Made by a program: the position numbers and the translations under genes
Source of the DNA: Rotaria socialis
Lineage: Eukaryota > Rotifera > Eurotatoria > Philodinida > Philodinidae
Reading direction: 5' to 3'
Length of the DNA stretch: 64,000 nucleotides
Assembly: GCA_905331475.1 (NCBI GenBank)
Contig: CAJNYU010003889.1
Coordinates: 33,823-97,822 of the forward strand
The notes under the pieces: generated by a model
Databases searched by the model: none
What the model saw: the letters and a program-made list of their open reading frames with translations, nothing else
Told to the model about the DNA's origin: nothing
Shown here: positions 45,164 through 57,987 of the stretch, piece by piece
Layout: each line of letters begins with the position of its first letter
Position numbering within the stretch: position 1 is the stretch's first letter

Positions 45164-45397
45164 AAGTCGTTTTGTATCGTGCCAAAAAATGATCGTATAC
45201 CGTCAGATACTGAAATATCCGACAACATTACGACCGTTAGTAACCGTTTGCGACACGGCGGAATATGGCCTAATACGGTGCGTACCAAAACGTCAAATTA
45301 CCGTGAGTTACGATCGGAAACGTTATAAAACGGTAGTATACGTTGCCGTATACGGGCGTTTACGATCGTATCAGGTCGTCGTAATGTTCGACCTGGG
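45164..45397. repeat. CGTATACG word cluster with a CCC-type right end
   Basis: CGGTAGTATACG, CGTATACGGG and GATCGTATACCG words recur. The right edge, read inverted, is CCCAGGTCGAACATTACG. The left edge is degraded where it meets the fold-back element. It is related to 48009-48298. Confidence 0.55.
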
Positions 45398-45452
45398 TTG
45401 CACTTTCATCAACCCTTTTTGGGTTTATTATTCTACGATTTTTTTTACAGTG
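45398..45452. repeat. GGGTTTATT end fragment
   Basis: GGGTTTATTATTCTACG ending in TTTTTTACAGTG is the inverted form of the start of the region at 46727. Confidence 0.45.
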
Positions 45453-45953
45453 TAGCTGAGAGACTTCACATTTTATAACTTCGAAATCCTTTTCAAGGAA
45501 AACACGATTGATAACCGAGCATAAATAGAAAACTTCCTTGGTAGTATCACCAAGAAAACGGCATTTAATTACTACTTACTAATAATTTATGGCGATAGTG
45601 AATTTAAGTGCATCCTATCTGCTACAGCTCAAGCTATGCTCCAAAAGCTCTCGATCAGCTTGGTAACAGAGTGAAGCAAAAGATCCATTCAGGAGAGCTA
45701 TAATTGAAATACTCCATTTTAATAAAGTTACAACTCAAATTGGTCCATGAGCTAGATATTTAACATGAATCTGCACGAGTAAATCATAGATCAAATCAAA
45801 CTGACTTTTTCTAACTCGATTTCGGTTAGCTTTATCCTCCTTTTGCTTAAATCCATCTGGGTTCATTTTGCTTCGGCGCTTTTTCCGTCTAGAATGTATA
45901 TATTCATTCCTGGGTGCACGTTCACAGGTAGATAAATTTAAGATTTACATCTT
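45452..45953. repeat. Dispersed repeat R, copy 2
   Basis: Aligned with 35269-35771 in the same orientation. See that entry for shared blocks. Confidence 0.65.
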
Positions 45954-46726
45954 GTTAGCTTTCTCGCTCACGAAGAGCGACGAACACTTTAAACATGTGT
46001 GTTTTATTATCTCTCTTATTCTTTTAGAAAACACATGTTTATATACGCACACGAAGGCAGAGACAAGAAAATAGAGGAAAACGGAGAGAGAAAGGAAAAG
46101 ACAAGAAAAGAGAATAGATAGAATCGAGATATATGTTACAGTAGAACACACTGTAACATACTCCCTTATTAGACAAAAAAAGGTGTTCTATCCCACATTT
46201 TTGGAAAGATAGAAATAATAATGAAATCGAGAGATAGGTAATGACTATAGCATCAGACGAAAAGAAAAATAACGGACTACAGCGCGAAAAAATCTTTGAA
46301 AAGAAATGGTTAATATATGAAACAACAAAAATAAAATAACAAACTATATAACACGAAAAAGTTCTTGAAAAGAAATAGTTAATAGAATGAAACAACGAAA
46401 AAAAATGGAAATAGAAATATGAGAGAAAAACGTGTTAAGCGACACGAATAAATAACAACTATAAAAAGAAAAAGAAAAAGAAATCCAATGTTATAACAAA
46501 AAATTTGTCTACACATACGAAAATGAACGAATATAAAATTTACGCTTTGATAGTTATATCTTGCTGATTTTTTTTGTTGATGATTCTGGTTTGATATTGT
46601 TCAACCGCATCAACTTGTTCGTGCCCATAAAGTAAAAACATCTATGATTTTTTCAATTTTCCATATGTCTATAAAATGTATTACGAAATCGTGTATTCTA
46701 TTTCGATTCTCAGTGATCAACTAGTG
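45954..46726. other. A/G-rich gene-free stretch
   Basis: Purine-rich (AGAGAGAAAGGAAAAG-like) sequence. The minus-strand frames are pyrimidine translations without features. Confidence 0.5.
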
Positions 46727-46858
46727 CACTGTAAAAAAATCGTAGAATATTAAACCCTAGTACTAAAAATAGGTTTCATAAATCCTTAAAGGGTTCTTGT
46801 TTTTGTCCGAAGCTCTAAAACCGTTTATTGCCTGAAGCGTTTATGAAACAAACAGTAG

Positions 46859-47024
46859 TGTCAAACTTAAAACTTGAATTCAGTTGAAAATAGAAAATTT
46901 CAACTTTCAACTTTCAACTCATAGCGATATATGTATGAGTCACAATTATTCAGAATGCTATTGGTTTAAAAGTTGAAAATTGAAAATTTCAATTTTCAAT
47001 TGAATTCAAGTTTCAAGTTTGACA
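46859..47024. repeat. TTGAAATTTTCAA word element
   Basis: Ends TGTCAAACTT are inverted. The interior is TTTCAACTTTCAAC and GAAAATTTCAATTTTC words. Confidence 0.55.
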
Positions 47025-47026
47025 TA

Positions 47027-47290
47027 CAGTGCTGTTCACAAATATAGAATCACTGTGGAATTCAGTTTTCTTTTAATTTTTTTTTCTTCTCCATATCACG
47101 TTTTCTACTCAAACCTACTCTATAAAATAGTTTTCGATGTGTTCTTTCAGAATCTACCGCGGTAGATTCTAAAAGAGCATATCGAAAGCTATTGTAAAGA
47201 GTAGGTTTAAGCCGAAAAGTGATATGGGGAAGGAAAAAATTGAAAAGAAAACTGAACTCGAGAGTGATTCTATATTTGTGAACAGCACTG
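47027..47290. mobile_element. TA-flanked Tc1-like palindromic MITE
   Basis: The ends CAGTGCTGTTCACAAATATA are inverted and flanked by TA (47025-47026, 47291-47292). The arms extend to the middle around ATCTACCGCGGTAGAT. CAGTGCTG is also how I recall Tc1 ends starting. It is 264 bp with no coding capacity. Confidence 0.8.
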
Positions 47291-47639
47291 TATATGGAAA
47301 CAAAGGGTATTTGAAAATAAAAATGGTTTATTGCACCAGAATTTAAGGGGAAGGGTTTATTGTTCGATCGTTGTATTCAAACGGTTTCTTATTCTACGGT
47401 GAAGGGTTTATTATTGCACCCTTTCATGAAATACTTTTTGCACTAAAAAAATTCAAATTGGACACGTTATACATATGTATCAAAATGATTTTTGTTTGTC
47501 TGGTTGATGGCACTTATTCATCAAGTATTTTTGTGATTAGATAGGAAATCGTACAATAGAAACGCAGATTAACGAGACGTACACTGCATAACTTTAGCTC
47601 TCTCTATGTTGCAATAGCCTGTGTAATCTCACATTAAAA

Positions 47640-48937
47640 GATTATCATTCTCCATTAGTTAGATCAACCTGAAAAACAAAATGAAACTTTGCTGTATGCA
47701 GATGAGGCTTGTATAAAAAGAAACGTAAGTATTTATTCATAAATCTTGAAGAATTTCATCAGTAAGTTAAAGCATTGTATTTTAATTATTGTTTTATGCT
47801 TTTAGTTCTCTTTGGAACTGAAAATCGTAAGTAAGTATAATTTTTCATTAAATAATTCTTATTTTTATTCTTGTATTATACCATTTTATAGCAGTTTCCG
47901 GTCTGTTAAGATGCCCGTTCCGACGGTCGGAATGATTATCCTGCATAGCATTAATAAAATTCATGTGGAAATCAATCAATCGTTCGAGCAACTCGAAAAT
48001 CATGTATACCCAGGTTGATCAAAACGGACTCGTTTACGGTCTGTTTGTCGACGGTAAACGATGTCAAAACGGTATCTTTACGGCAGTAAATAGGCCGTAT
48101 TTGCCCGTAATACCTGGCGCAGTAATACGGCACCGTAAATGGGACTGAATTTTCATGGTTTACGGCTGTTTGTGCTCCGAACTCTCATGATAATACGGTC
48201 CGTATTACTGCGCCAGATATTACGGCAAAATTTCGCACGTAAAATAGTCGTAAAGTAACCGTCAATGGCCGTATACGGACCGTACTGTTCGACCTGGGTA
48301 ATCAATGAAAATGATTGAATTGAAAGATCTTGATGTATTAGTTGCTGCTCTGGTTGATCTCAAACAGTCAATTGACAGAAGTTTTTCACACTTAATTCGT
48401 GAATTAAATAATATGAAAGTGAATCTGAATGGTTTGATGAACAAAGTTAGCAAGCTGGAAGTAGAATCCGAACCAGTAAAAACAATGAATTTTTATATCT
48501 GATCTGTTCAATCCTATCGTTTCGAAATTACAACTATTGATGTTGGAGAAAAATTTATCGTTGACGACATACACAAAATCAAGATTAGAACAAGTTAAAT
48601 GATTTTTTATTCACGGTAGCAAGGAAAAGTCTGACGACGAAGAATTACGTGCTATTGCAGAAATTATAGAAAAAGTTAACGATGAATATCAATTAGAATC
48701 ACTTGTTACCATCGAATATTTAATAAAAAAAAGAAAAGTAGAAATGAAATGATGCATTTTTCACGAGAGATCAAGGAATATGCATTATCAAGCAGTTCAG
48801 GTGATTGGAACTTGGCAGAATTTTTATCCAATAAACCAGAACTACACAATCATTTATGCATAAGCGAAGTTAATGCATTGAACGGTCTTTCTTTGTGTTT
48901 CTGTCGAGAGCTCATTGTGCTATGTGATAATCGATGA
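47640..48937 (+). pseudogene. Decayed intron-containing gene split by a mobile element
   Basis: Short exons with GT-AG introns are suggested by AAAGAAAC|GTAAGTATTT, TGCTTTTAG|TTCTCTTTGG, CTGAAAATC|GTAAGTAAG and CATTTTATAG|CAG. They lead to 'MPVPTVGMIILHSINKIHVE' and 'NQSFEQLENHV'. After the element at 48009-48298, coding-like sequence resumes: 'LKDLDVLVAALVDLKQSIDR' (coiled-coil-like), then in other frames 'SDLFNPIVSKLQLLMLEK' and 'EELRAIAEIIEKVNDEYQLE', then 'MMHFSREIKEYALSSSSGDW', stop at 48937. Several frame changes exclude a working gene. No family was recognised. Confidence 0.35.
48009..48298. mobile_element. CCC-ended CGTATACG word element, TA duplication
   Basis: The ends are CCCAGGTTGATCAAAACGG and, inverted, CCCAGGTCGAACAGTACGG. 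The interior is TTTACGGTC, CGTATACGG and ATTACGGC words in both orientations. TA flanks both sides (48007-48008, 48299-48300). Confidence 0.65.
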
Positions 48938-49632
48938 TGAGATGATTTTTTAAAACAATAAAAAAACTGAAAAACGGTATTTGCTTATGTACTTTCTTTT
49001 TTAACTGGAAATTGGTTTGATTTCTTCTTTCAAACAGTTTTCATATGAGGATGACTGCTGAAAAGTGAAAGCCCGTGACAAAAATAAGTATGGAGTGAAT
49101 GATGCATCAAACAATAGATCAAATAGTGTGGAGAGAAGTGTAACCACTATCTATTATGATTAAAAGTTACTTGGCCTCGGACTCGCCCTATGTTTCAAAA
49201 AAAATCCCATTTTTCTCCAATATTTCCTATAAAAATTTAAAAAAGAAGTAGAATATTGCAATAAACAAGCTTTTTTTAGTAAATTTTTTGTGTTTTTTAG
49301 ACAAATCGATTTGAGACTTAGTGATTCTTTTATATTCTTCGAATGTTTTACAGGCAGGGGTGTCCGGACCGCCCCCTCCCCAATAATTAAAAAATATCAG
49401 TTTTACAAGGGAAAAAATCAATTTTTTTCCAAATTTTACACTTTTGTAAATTACAGAGGCATCATGGGCGGACCAGTGTCTCATAGAGAGGCGTGGCAAT
49501 AAATAATAATGCCTAATTTTTGAAAAGAAAGGCATGTTTTGGATGCGGCGTTTGTACATACACAGATAGATATATACCACAAATAATATTTTCAGATGTG
49601 GCAATTCCCACCAATTGTCTCGTGGTGACTCA
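48938..49632. other. Intergenic, possible small element
   Basis: 49347-49370 (CAGGGGTGTCCGGACCGCCC) and 49465-49480 (GGGCGGACCAGTGTC) are weakly inverted and could be the ends of a 130-bp hAT-like remnant. Otherwise nothing. Confidence 0.35.
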
Positions 49633-50435
49633 TAGTGGCGGAACCAGGATTTCAGTCTAGAGGGAGCTCAGCTCCATCTTAACTATTCAAAGTCTACTTA
49701 CGATAGTAAAATTGTTTTTTGAAAACTGTCATGTTTGAGTCAGTTTTCTGACCCCTAATATCTTATTCAATCAGTTCTTGCTCATATATTTATAAACATT
49801 ATGTTTATATCAACATATGAATGGGATTCTATATTTAAATTTATTTCATATCACTTAATCACATTAACAAAATTCTACTATTTTTATGTTGTATGGCAAA
49901 TACATCAATAACCTTTTCAAAATCTATGTCAAAATCTCTTTCAATAGCCAATACACTAAGATCACTAAGTCTTTCATCACCCATCGAATTTCGAGCATAA
50001 TTTTTAATTAATTTCATCCTGGAAAACGCCCTTTCACATACGACGGACGACACAGGAAATGTGACAGCACCTTTGATCAAAGCCACAGTTGAAGGAAATG
50101 CTTGTTTCATTGGTTTTAATTCATTAAGTATATCCATTATAGTTGACAATTTAGTATCTTTAATCACGGTTTTTGATTTACAATTGGCATCGATAGAATT
50201 ACTTGAAATTGAAAGACTTGCTCATAAAAAATGAAGAGAAAAAAGGTCTAAGTTGTTCTTAGTCGATTAAAAATAGGCAAACGGCTATGCTAACTTCTAG
50301 TATTTGCATTGAAATTATTTAGTAAAGATAATTTGACAGTAACAGCCTAAATAGCGACAAAATTTTCTAGAGGGAGCTCAACAGTTTCTAGAGGGAGCTC
50401 AGCTCCCCCAAGCTCCCCCTCTGGCTCCGCCACTA
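49633..50435 (-). mobile_element. hAT transposon relic with transposase C-terminus
   Basis: The ends TAGTGGCGGAACCAG and, inverted, TAGTGGCGGAGCCAGAGG fit YAGNG. TAGAGGGAGCTCAGCTCC words lie inside both ends. The minus strand at 50167-49859 encodes the hAT dimerisation domain: 'TFPVSSVVCERAFSRMKLIK' and 'DERLSDLSVLAIERDFDID'. The catalytic core is absent. No matching 8-bp flanks were found (GTGACTCA, ATGCATGC), so the ends may have mutated or recombined. Confidence 0.75.
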
Positions 50436-52739
50436 ATGCATGCTGGAGAGTTATGTATGTTTAAAACGAATCAAACAATCCTCGCGAGCACTCAAAAGCA
50501 GAAATCAAGTCATTTCTGATGATAAGTTTTATAATCAACAATGTAATTCTCTAATTCATGTGTGCATTATCGTGAAAGAGCTACTGTCAACTCTTGAATT
50601 CTTAAATCAAACTGAAATTTCTTCAAATTTTATGATAGTTTCAAAAGAAAATAGGATAGTTTATCAATGCTACTGTCTCAAACGATTGTGATTGACATAG
50701 ATGATGGCTGTGAATTACCAGATACTTCATTTTCAGTGCATTAGTTCTCCATAACGTTGTAATACAGTAGAAACAATCATGAAGGCTTGCCGTCAAAAAC
50801 AGACTAGTAGATTACGGTAGACAAGGATATGGGTGTGGGTGGCTGGAGGAGGGAGAGGGGCAGTTTTCATTTGTGCTTCTTTTATTGTTTTTCGTTTACG
50901 ATTGGTAAATGTCCTGTCAATTCCTTCGATGGGTATTGATGGTTAATCCTGACTATTTCTACGGTTCCTCCTGAGAGGAAATGTTGGCGATCGATTCTCT
51001 GATGAGGGTGCGAAGAATTGATAGATAATCAGTGTTAGGAACTGATGTGCTATTCATGTGATATCAGTGGCTGAAGCGAAAGTATTTCAGAAGTAAGGAG
51101 GATGATTGAAGGGTTTGATGATCAGTTCGGAGTTCCTCGAGTAACTGAATAATTTTAGCTGATGTTTGTAGGCATTGGAAGAATTCCTAATCCTCAGTTC
51201 TTGAACACTGCTGATTATTTCATGTATCGTTCTTTGAAAATAATGCCAATTCGTAAGCGCAACTGTTTTGTTTTTAATATACACATATCATAATCAATAT
51301 CTATCAACTATAGACAACATAAGAATTCAGCTCGCTCAAAATTGTACTAATTAATTTTTCAAAAGTTTCCACAAGAGAAACACCTAGAACAGAGGAATAC
51401 AATCTTATCAACTAATTGATTCCAACAGTTTTATAGCATAAAGACATCTTCAATTTTGTTGTCCAAATATTATCTATAAGACAACGATTAGATGTTTAGA
51501 TGGTAAGTTTTATATTTTGAATTTCATGAATGGTTAAAATCACAGTTTATGTTCTAATGCGATGATGAGAATGATTACATAATCTTCTATTACGTACTTT
51601 TGTTTCTCAAGATATATTACTCACATCATCACTTGATGCACAATTTCAGTTCAATTCAGGTGTAGAATAAAATATGCTAGCCTTTGTTCATATTGAGAAG
51701 CTTTCAAGAATGTCTATTGAATTTAATGGTTTTTTACTTATTCAATGACTAATGTTTAGGTCAATGACGAAAATCTGAACTATATCCGAATGAACCAAGT
51801 GAGCTTCAGAACTCATCAAGACTGAAGTTTGTGCTATTTCCTGTTAGAACAATACTTTTCTTTCAATTGCTATAAACAGAAGAACTTTCAACGTATCCAA
51901 CGCGGTGGATAGTTCAGCTCTCAAATCAGGACGACCAAATATAGATATCGGTTGCATTTTTACTATTTTTGAAGGAAGATTTCAAAAGGGGTGGGGTTGT
52001 CACATCCTCCTTTGCTTACACCCTCGGCATCAAAGATATTCCTCTTGATTAATTCTGATGCTAGTATTTGTAGTAAAAGCCATCCTGCATAATTGGCATG
52101 TGTCGTTTACAGATAAAGTAGCTTTAATGAGAAAATTAATTTGATTTTTATAAAAAATAAAAGACTAACGCTTCAGTGTTCGTCCAGATGAGATGCGATT
52201 ATGCGGAACACTCAAATTTCTTCTATATTACTGCTTAGAAATATAATTCTAATAAGTCAAGATCAAACTCTGTTGAACTATTGACAAATACATATGAGTT
52301 ATATATGGAGATATTTTATTTTTCACATGCTGGCTCATATGTTATACTAAAAATTAATGTATTAATCATAGCTGAACAATTATTACGAATTCAATTTTTG
52401 AATTATTCATTTTTTAGGTTGCCTATTGCATTCATAGCATTGCTATTTGTTTTTATTTCGATCAAGGTATTAGCCGTGTTAATAACAATCAGTACATAAA
52501 AGTATTCTGAGAACTAATTTATTTGATCTAATAGAAGTTATTTCATGGTAGAGACATACCCATTTTTGGAAGAAATGTGTTTTGAGCACCAAATTGATTA
52601 TGTGTGAAAAGAGTACCAACTGAATAGGACAGTACAAAATATATCAATTAAGCTTTAAACGAATTAAGATTGTAGTTAATAGGTATTTTGCTATTAAATT
52701 ATGATTAGCTCTACTCATATTGATTAATCCAATGGCAGC
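50436..52739. other. Gene-free stretch
   Basis: A TGTGGGTGG tract lies at 50827-50845. Short frames (50440-50691, 51087-51284, 52281-52499) show no family features. Confidence 0.45.
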
Positions 52740-52861
52740 CCATGTCATAAAAACCGCATGAAAATCGGTGGTTTACCGGCTCCCATATCAGTGTAATTTA
52801 CTGCAGGAAGAATAAATACCGCGGTTTACCGCAAAAAATGATCAGATATTCGCCACATGGG
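52740..52861. repeat. CCC-ended GCGGTTTACCGC word element
   Basis: The ends are CCCATGTCATAAAAACCGC and, inverted, CCCATGTGGCGAATATC. Internal words are GGTTTACCGGC and CCGCGGTTTACCGC. Flanking dinucleotides (AG, AA) do not match. Confidence 0.5.
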
Positions 52862-53565
52862 AATTCATAAATAATTTAATTAATTGGAGTGATGATTTGT
52901 ATATAAAAGAAGTGTAAAAAAAATAAAAGTTATCAATAGCAAAAATATGTCAAGTAAAGAATGTCAGATTTTTTAAATCGTCAAAACACTAGATGAAACT
53001 CATGTTATTCTGGGTATGGATTGCCGTGTGTTCATATTTAACTGAAATATTCAGTACAGAAACGTTGTCCATAAATTAATGTTCCGGTGACTAAATTTCG
53101 CTTAATGATAGAATCAAGTAGATGCATTAAATACTAATTGTAGGATGCTATATTTTGCATCTTAAACTAGAGAAAAAAGGACAACACAATGTCTAGAGTA
53201 CATTTCAACAACTGAAATGGATTCGAATATTATTTTTACACTTTCAAATGTTTCTTTTATGTACCATCTAGATGAATACTACTATTGGAATAGTAGTAGT
53301 CGTTTTGTTTGTATAGGAGAATAAATTTTAATTTATGACCATTATTATTGTATTTGTGTTAATTTGCAAGTTTTTAAATTTAATGAAAACAGATGATAGA
53401 AAACGGTTCTAAGAGGCCATCAATAGATTAGACGTGCTCGGAGTCCATGAGTGCTGAACCTTTTAGGATTTCAGAACTTAAGAAATGATTAAAAACCATT
53501 GAAAGAATACCGACCTGCGAAACTCGGAGTTCAGTTAATTCACGGATCTCACATGAGCCACGTAC

Positions 53566-53697
53566 AAGGGGGGAAAGGCGTATTTCTGTATTTCCATCTA
53601 TTTCGAAATACTTTCTGTGTATTTCTATGTATTTCTATGAATTTCTGTGTATTTCAGAAATACAGAAATACATAGAAATAAGCTTCCCCCCCCCTTG
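53566..53697. repeat. GTATTTCT word element abutting the LINE
   Basis: The ends ACAAGGGGGGAA and, inverted, CCCAAGGGGGGGGGAAG enclose TGTATTTCTATGTATTTC and CAGAAATACAGAAATA words. It truncates or marks the 5' boundary of the LINE. Confidence 0.55.
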
Positions 53698-54381
53698 GGT
53701 CAAGACCATTATGCAGGACATTCAGCATGTCCAGAAGTGCAACAAATTAGACGACAAATCGGCCAAAACCAGAAGATAAAAGGAACACAATTATTAATAA
53801 ATCAAGAACAAGATCAACACCTTCGTTATGTTTTTAACAAGCAAACATTCCCACCATTACCATCATCACCAACACAGCAACAACATCACGAAGAGTTTCA
53901 ATCTCGACCTTACACGTACGCGTCAGTCCTACAGTCAAGACAACAACAACAACAACAACAACACATATCATATATAAGTAATAATTAATCAAATTTTATG
54001 GAGAACATATTAACCGCATTTACAAAAAAAATTGAATATCGTCTTCAACAATTAGAAGAAAGATTAATTAATCAAGTTACTATGATAGAGAAGAAAGTAG
54101 ACAATCTCAAGTTCACCACAAGCATACTAGAAACAGTAATCTATGAAACTATTTTACCTGTAATAAAAGTGGTACATAAATGTTCCTTTAACAACACTCG
54201 AAACACATCAGCGCTTGATGAATTAACAAAATACAGTAATGATATTACCTATTTATTGACTAAAAGAGATAACAACCAGTTAAGCAAAGAAAATGCTAAT
54301 CCAAGTGGTAGCCGAGTGACACAATCATCATTCAACAAATCAGGACAAACAACTCCAATGCAACAAAATGACAGTGAATAA
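53698..54381 (+). pseudogene. LINE ORF1 remnant
   Basis: It starts within a zinc-knuckle remnant ('GQDHYAGHSACPEVQQI'), followed by 'FPPLPSS', 'YTYASVLQS' and a polyglutamine run, features common in LINE ORF1 proteins. An in-frame TAA at 53986 separates these from a coiled coil starting 'MENILTAFTKKIEYRLQQLE' at 53998. It probably bound the element RNA. The 5' part is missing. Confidence 0.65.
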
Positions 54382-54439
54382 TTATAGAAATAATACTAGA
54401 AACAAAATTTTTACAACTATCAACCGGTTTGTCATAATG

Positions 54440-57310
54440 CCAATTAAATTTAGGTTTATCGACGTTATCCGAATGGTATTCAAATACGAACAAGAAAGAA
54501 GTAGTAGAGAAGTGGCTACAAGAAAGAAGGAAACCTGACCTCGGTACAACTAATATGACAATTCTTCATTACAATATTAGATATTTCCATCCGAATCAAT
54601 GCGATCTGCTAGATATGATCTCACAACATAATCCAACTGTAATTTCTCTAAATAAATTAGGAACAATAGTCTCGGACAAAACAATAAAACAACTTCTGTT
54701 CTCGTATAATATTTTCACGAGCAAAGGTACCAATTCACATGGTGGTGCAGTTTTGGCAGCGGACAAAAAGTTAAATGCTGTTCCTTTAAACATTCATCAA
54801 TTAAACTGTGTGGCAGTTCAAGTGATAGTTAAAAATCAAACATATGTTTTAGCCTCAATCTACTCACCACCTAATGAACCAGTACCTTTAAAAACCATGT
54901 CATCATTAAACCGAATATCGAAAAATGTCATTATTGTTGGTGATCTTAATGTAAAACATCCAAATTGGGGATGCACCTCAATGCATCATAAAGGTAGATT
55001 GCTAGTTGAATGGCTAGAAAATAGTGATAAATACGCAATTCAAAATCATGGTATGAAAATATCACTAAGATCAGACACCACAATAGATCTTGTTCTTACA
55101 ACACCAACTATCTCCTTGTCACATTGTGGAACACTTTCTTACACAGGTAGCGATCACTTACCGATACTGATGGAATTAAATGGCATCAGCCTACAAGATA
55201 ATAATTACACAATTTCAAAGACTTACTGGTAAATCTACAAGAATATATTAACAATAATAAATCCATGTGTACAACAAGAAAAAGAAAAGACATATCAAGA
55301 TAAACCATCCAAATGGTTTACATTTTCCCAACAACTACTTGAAGCTCTTAAGGAAAGAGTCACACTATATCACCAGGCAGCACAACAACGACCAACATTA
55401 TCTTCTTCTTCACGATTTATGTTGAAATACAAGCATTATCTACAAAATAAATACAGACATAGCAAATTAGAAGAAGCTAGGATAAGATTACGGTCATGGA
55501 ATAAGTTGGTACAATATGAGCTAAAATCATTTCGGCAAAACAATTGGATGAATTTCATATCTGAGGTGGCATGTCCAAACCCAATTCACTTCTGGAAAAC
55601 AGTTAAATGTCTTAATAAGAAACGAACAGCAAGTTTTTCTACCATTACAGAAAATGGCAATATACACACAACACCTGAAGAAATTGTTAATTGTCTACAA
55701 GATCATTTCTCCAGCAGATTTACAGCTCCTATATTAAACATGAATAATTCAACCGACGTATTAGCCTCCAAATTATGAAATGAACTATCCAACTCGAGTC
55801 ATAAAGATATTGAATTAGCATGTGAAAATTCGGACCTCAAGTTTACTGCTCAAGATCTCAAATTAATTATCAGAAAAATGAACACAAAGAATTCATCGGG
55901 TTTCGATAAAGTATCAAATAAGATGGTTAAATTAATTATTACCTGAGTGTTATTAAACGCTTATCATCTTAGCATACAATGACATGTTTAAAAGTGCACA
56001 CTGGGACAAGAAGTGGAAGCAAGCCAGAACAATATGCCTTAACAAAGTAGAGAACCCGGCCCCAACAACGAACCAATTACGACCAATATCGCTTCTTTCT
56101 GCTGTTAGCAAAATTTACGAGAAACTGTTCTTACTAAGATTTGATAAATGATTAGAGTTGAACAATGTTTTGTCTACACAACAATCCGGATCAATACCTC
56201 ACTTATCAACATTAACAAGAGTCAATCATCTCATGGAACAATTAACACAATCTCTAAGACACAACTCGCTCTCTGTGGTTGTATACATCGATTTTCTACA
56301 AGCATTTGATATGCTGTGGCATCCAGGATTGATCTTAAAATTACAACATCTTCACTGTCCTTATGCTTATTTGTTCTGGATTGTTAACTATTTTCAGGAT
56401 AGAATAACCACTATTGATTACCAAGGACATTTATCAGACCAAATTGTAATCACGAGAGGTGCTCCACAAGGTTCATGCTTTGAGCCTAAAGTATATATAG
56501 TAAATCTTTTCGATCTACCACAAATTTTTGAATATACACGCAAAGTTCATCTATATGTCGACGACTTGGCTTTACTATATTCACCATCAATTTATCTGGA
56601 ATATATCAAACAAACTGATGAAATTCAAACAAGGATAAACAACGACATGGTAAAGCTAGAACAGTATGCTGACAATAATCATCAACCAGTGAATAAAAAT
56701 AAAATGGAATTTGTTGTTTATCACAAGTTAGTCCAAGTTCCCAAAATTCGAATTGTTTATCAAGGTCAATGCATTCAACAGCAAAAGACATTCAAATACC
56801 TAGGCTTTCACCTAGATTCTAAATTATCATTTCGAGGTATGATTGCTGCCCAATTCATCAAATTAAGAAAATCATATACTATACTTACATATATACATTG
56901 TGAATTTCCAGCTTATTTCACTTTAAAAATGCGCTTCTTTCAAACGTACATATGGCCTCATCTTTTGCTTGTTTTCAATCACCAATCAAAATCGGGCACT
57001 CTCCTTCTACAGACGCTGCCTCAGGTTAATCTATTGTACGTACCGAGTGTCTACCATTGATATTCACGACGCATTAAAATTACCAACGTTAAAACAAAAA
57101 TATCAAAGATGTCTACAAAAGAGAATAAAAAGCATTCAACTATTTGAACATACAATGTTAGAACGTGTCTTATTACATAAAAACACCATAAACAATATAC
57201 ATCGTCATTATTTTGAAAAAGCATACATCAAGAACCTCCCAAAGGGTAGACCAAACAAACGTATTGTATCATTTACGCAAAATAGCAACGCAACTTTCTT
57301 TGACAAATGA
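54440..57310 (+). pseudogene. LINE ORF2: AP endonuclease plus reverse transcriptase, broken
   Basis: Endonuclease (about 54555-55200): 'ILHYNIRYFHPNQ', 'VLASIYSPPNE', 'VIIVGDLNVKHPNWG', 'TIDLVLTTP', 'YTGSDHLPILM', with the catalytic Asn/Asp/His positions present. Stops occur at 55230, 55776 and 56149, and a frameshift near 55950. Reverse transcriptase: 'LRPISLLSAVSKIYEKLF', 'VVYIDFLQAFDMLWH', 'RGAPQGSCFEPKV' and the active site 'YVDDLALL'. A further frame change near 57000 leads to a C-terminal tail ending at 57310. It cannot make a full protein. Confidence 0.85.
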
Positions 57311-57600
57311 TGTAACTTTTCATGGATGGAATGACGAGAAAATTGCATATGAAATTTTGGTTCATCTTACGTTAATTCTCTCTCTCTTTCTTTCTTTCCT
57401 CCACTTCTATCATATCTACATTCTCGTGACCTATTTATCAGCCACTCAATTCGAACGTCTATTTTATATATACACTTGCATGTCGCAGCAACAATCGGAT
57501 ACATATTTTTATCACGCTGCTTCGCCTTCTTTCTGTTGTGTATCGTTATCTCTGTTTGTAAAATCTTGTTATTTTTGACTGTCATCACCCAGGAGGTGAA

Positions 57601-57987
57601 TTGGCCATTCCAATAAACTAAACTTTTAAAGAAAAAAAAATGTACATAATTTTTAATATGACATGCAACAGCAGCTTCAACAAAAAACATGGTACTTTCA
57701 ATTTTATATGTTAGATCATGATGATCAAATTCATTATGATGTTAGAAATCATGATGATCGTTTATTTCAAAGTTCTAATGATGACAATTTTACGCCGAAA
57801 GCTTAACTTAAATTTAAAATAAAAAATAAATAAATTCTTTTGCTGCATCTATATATTATCATTTAGACAAGGAATCCATGTGCATAATTTTTAAGATTCA
57901 TTTTTAATATAATAAAACGAAATTTTTTGTCTGTTGATCATGTTCAAATTGATGATCTAAATCAAAATGATTTACTCATACACTTAA
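57601..57987. other. AT-rich spacer
   Basis: Nothing recognised between the LINE and the TTAA-flanked element. Confidence 0.5.

Larger units (their letters stand above)
46727..47450. repeat. GGGTTTA word region with two nested elements
   Basis: It starts CACTGTAAAAAAATCG. AAACCCTAG, GGGTTTATTGC and GAAGGGTTTATT words occur at both sides (46750-46858 and 47300-47440). Two smaller elements sit inside it at 46859-47024 and 47027-47290. Confidence 0.45.
53698..57600 (+). mobile_element. 5'-truncated non-LTR retrotransposon (LINE), inactive
   Basis: It contains an ORF1 remnant (53698-54381) and ORF2 with AP endonuclease and reverse transcriptase (54440-57310), both broken by stops and frameshifts. 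The left edge coincides with the GTATTTCT element. No poly-A tail or target duplication was identified at the 3' side. The AP-type endonuclease places it in the Jockey/I/R1/CR1-type group rather than R2. Confidence 0.85.

Noticed and set aside
49625-50443. 8-bp target duplication for the hAT relic
   Set aside because: The flanks GTGACTCA and ATGCATGC do not match, so I report the TIRs without a duplication.
57363-57690. Open frames on both strands just past the LINE
   Set aside because: Pyrimidine-rich composition and no features. Probably LINE 3' sequence or spacer.
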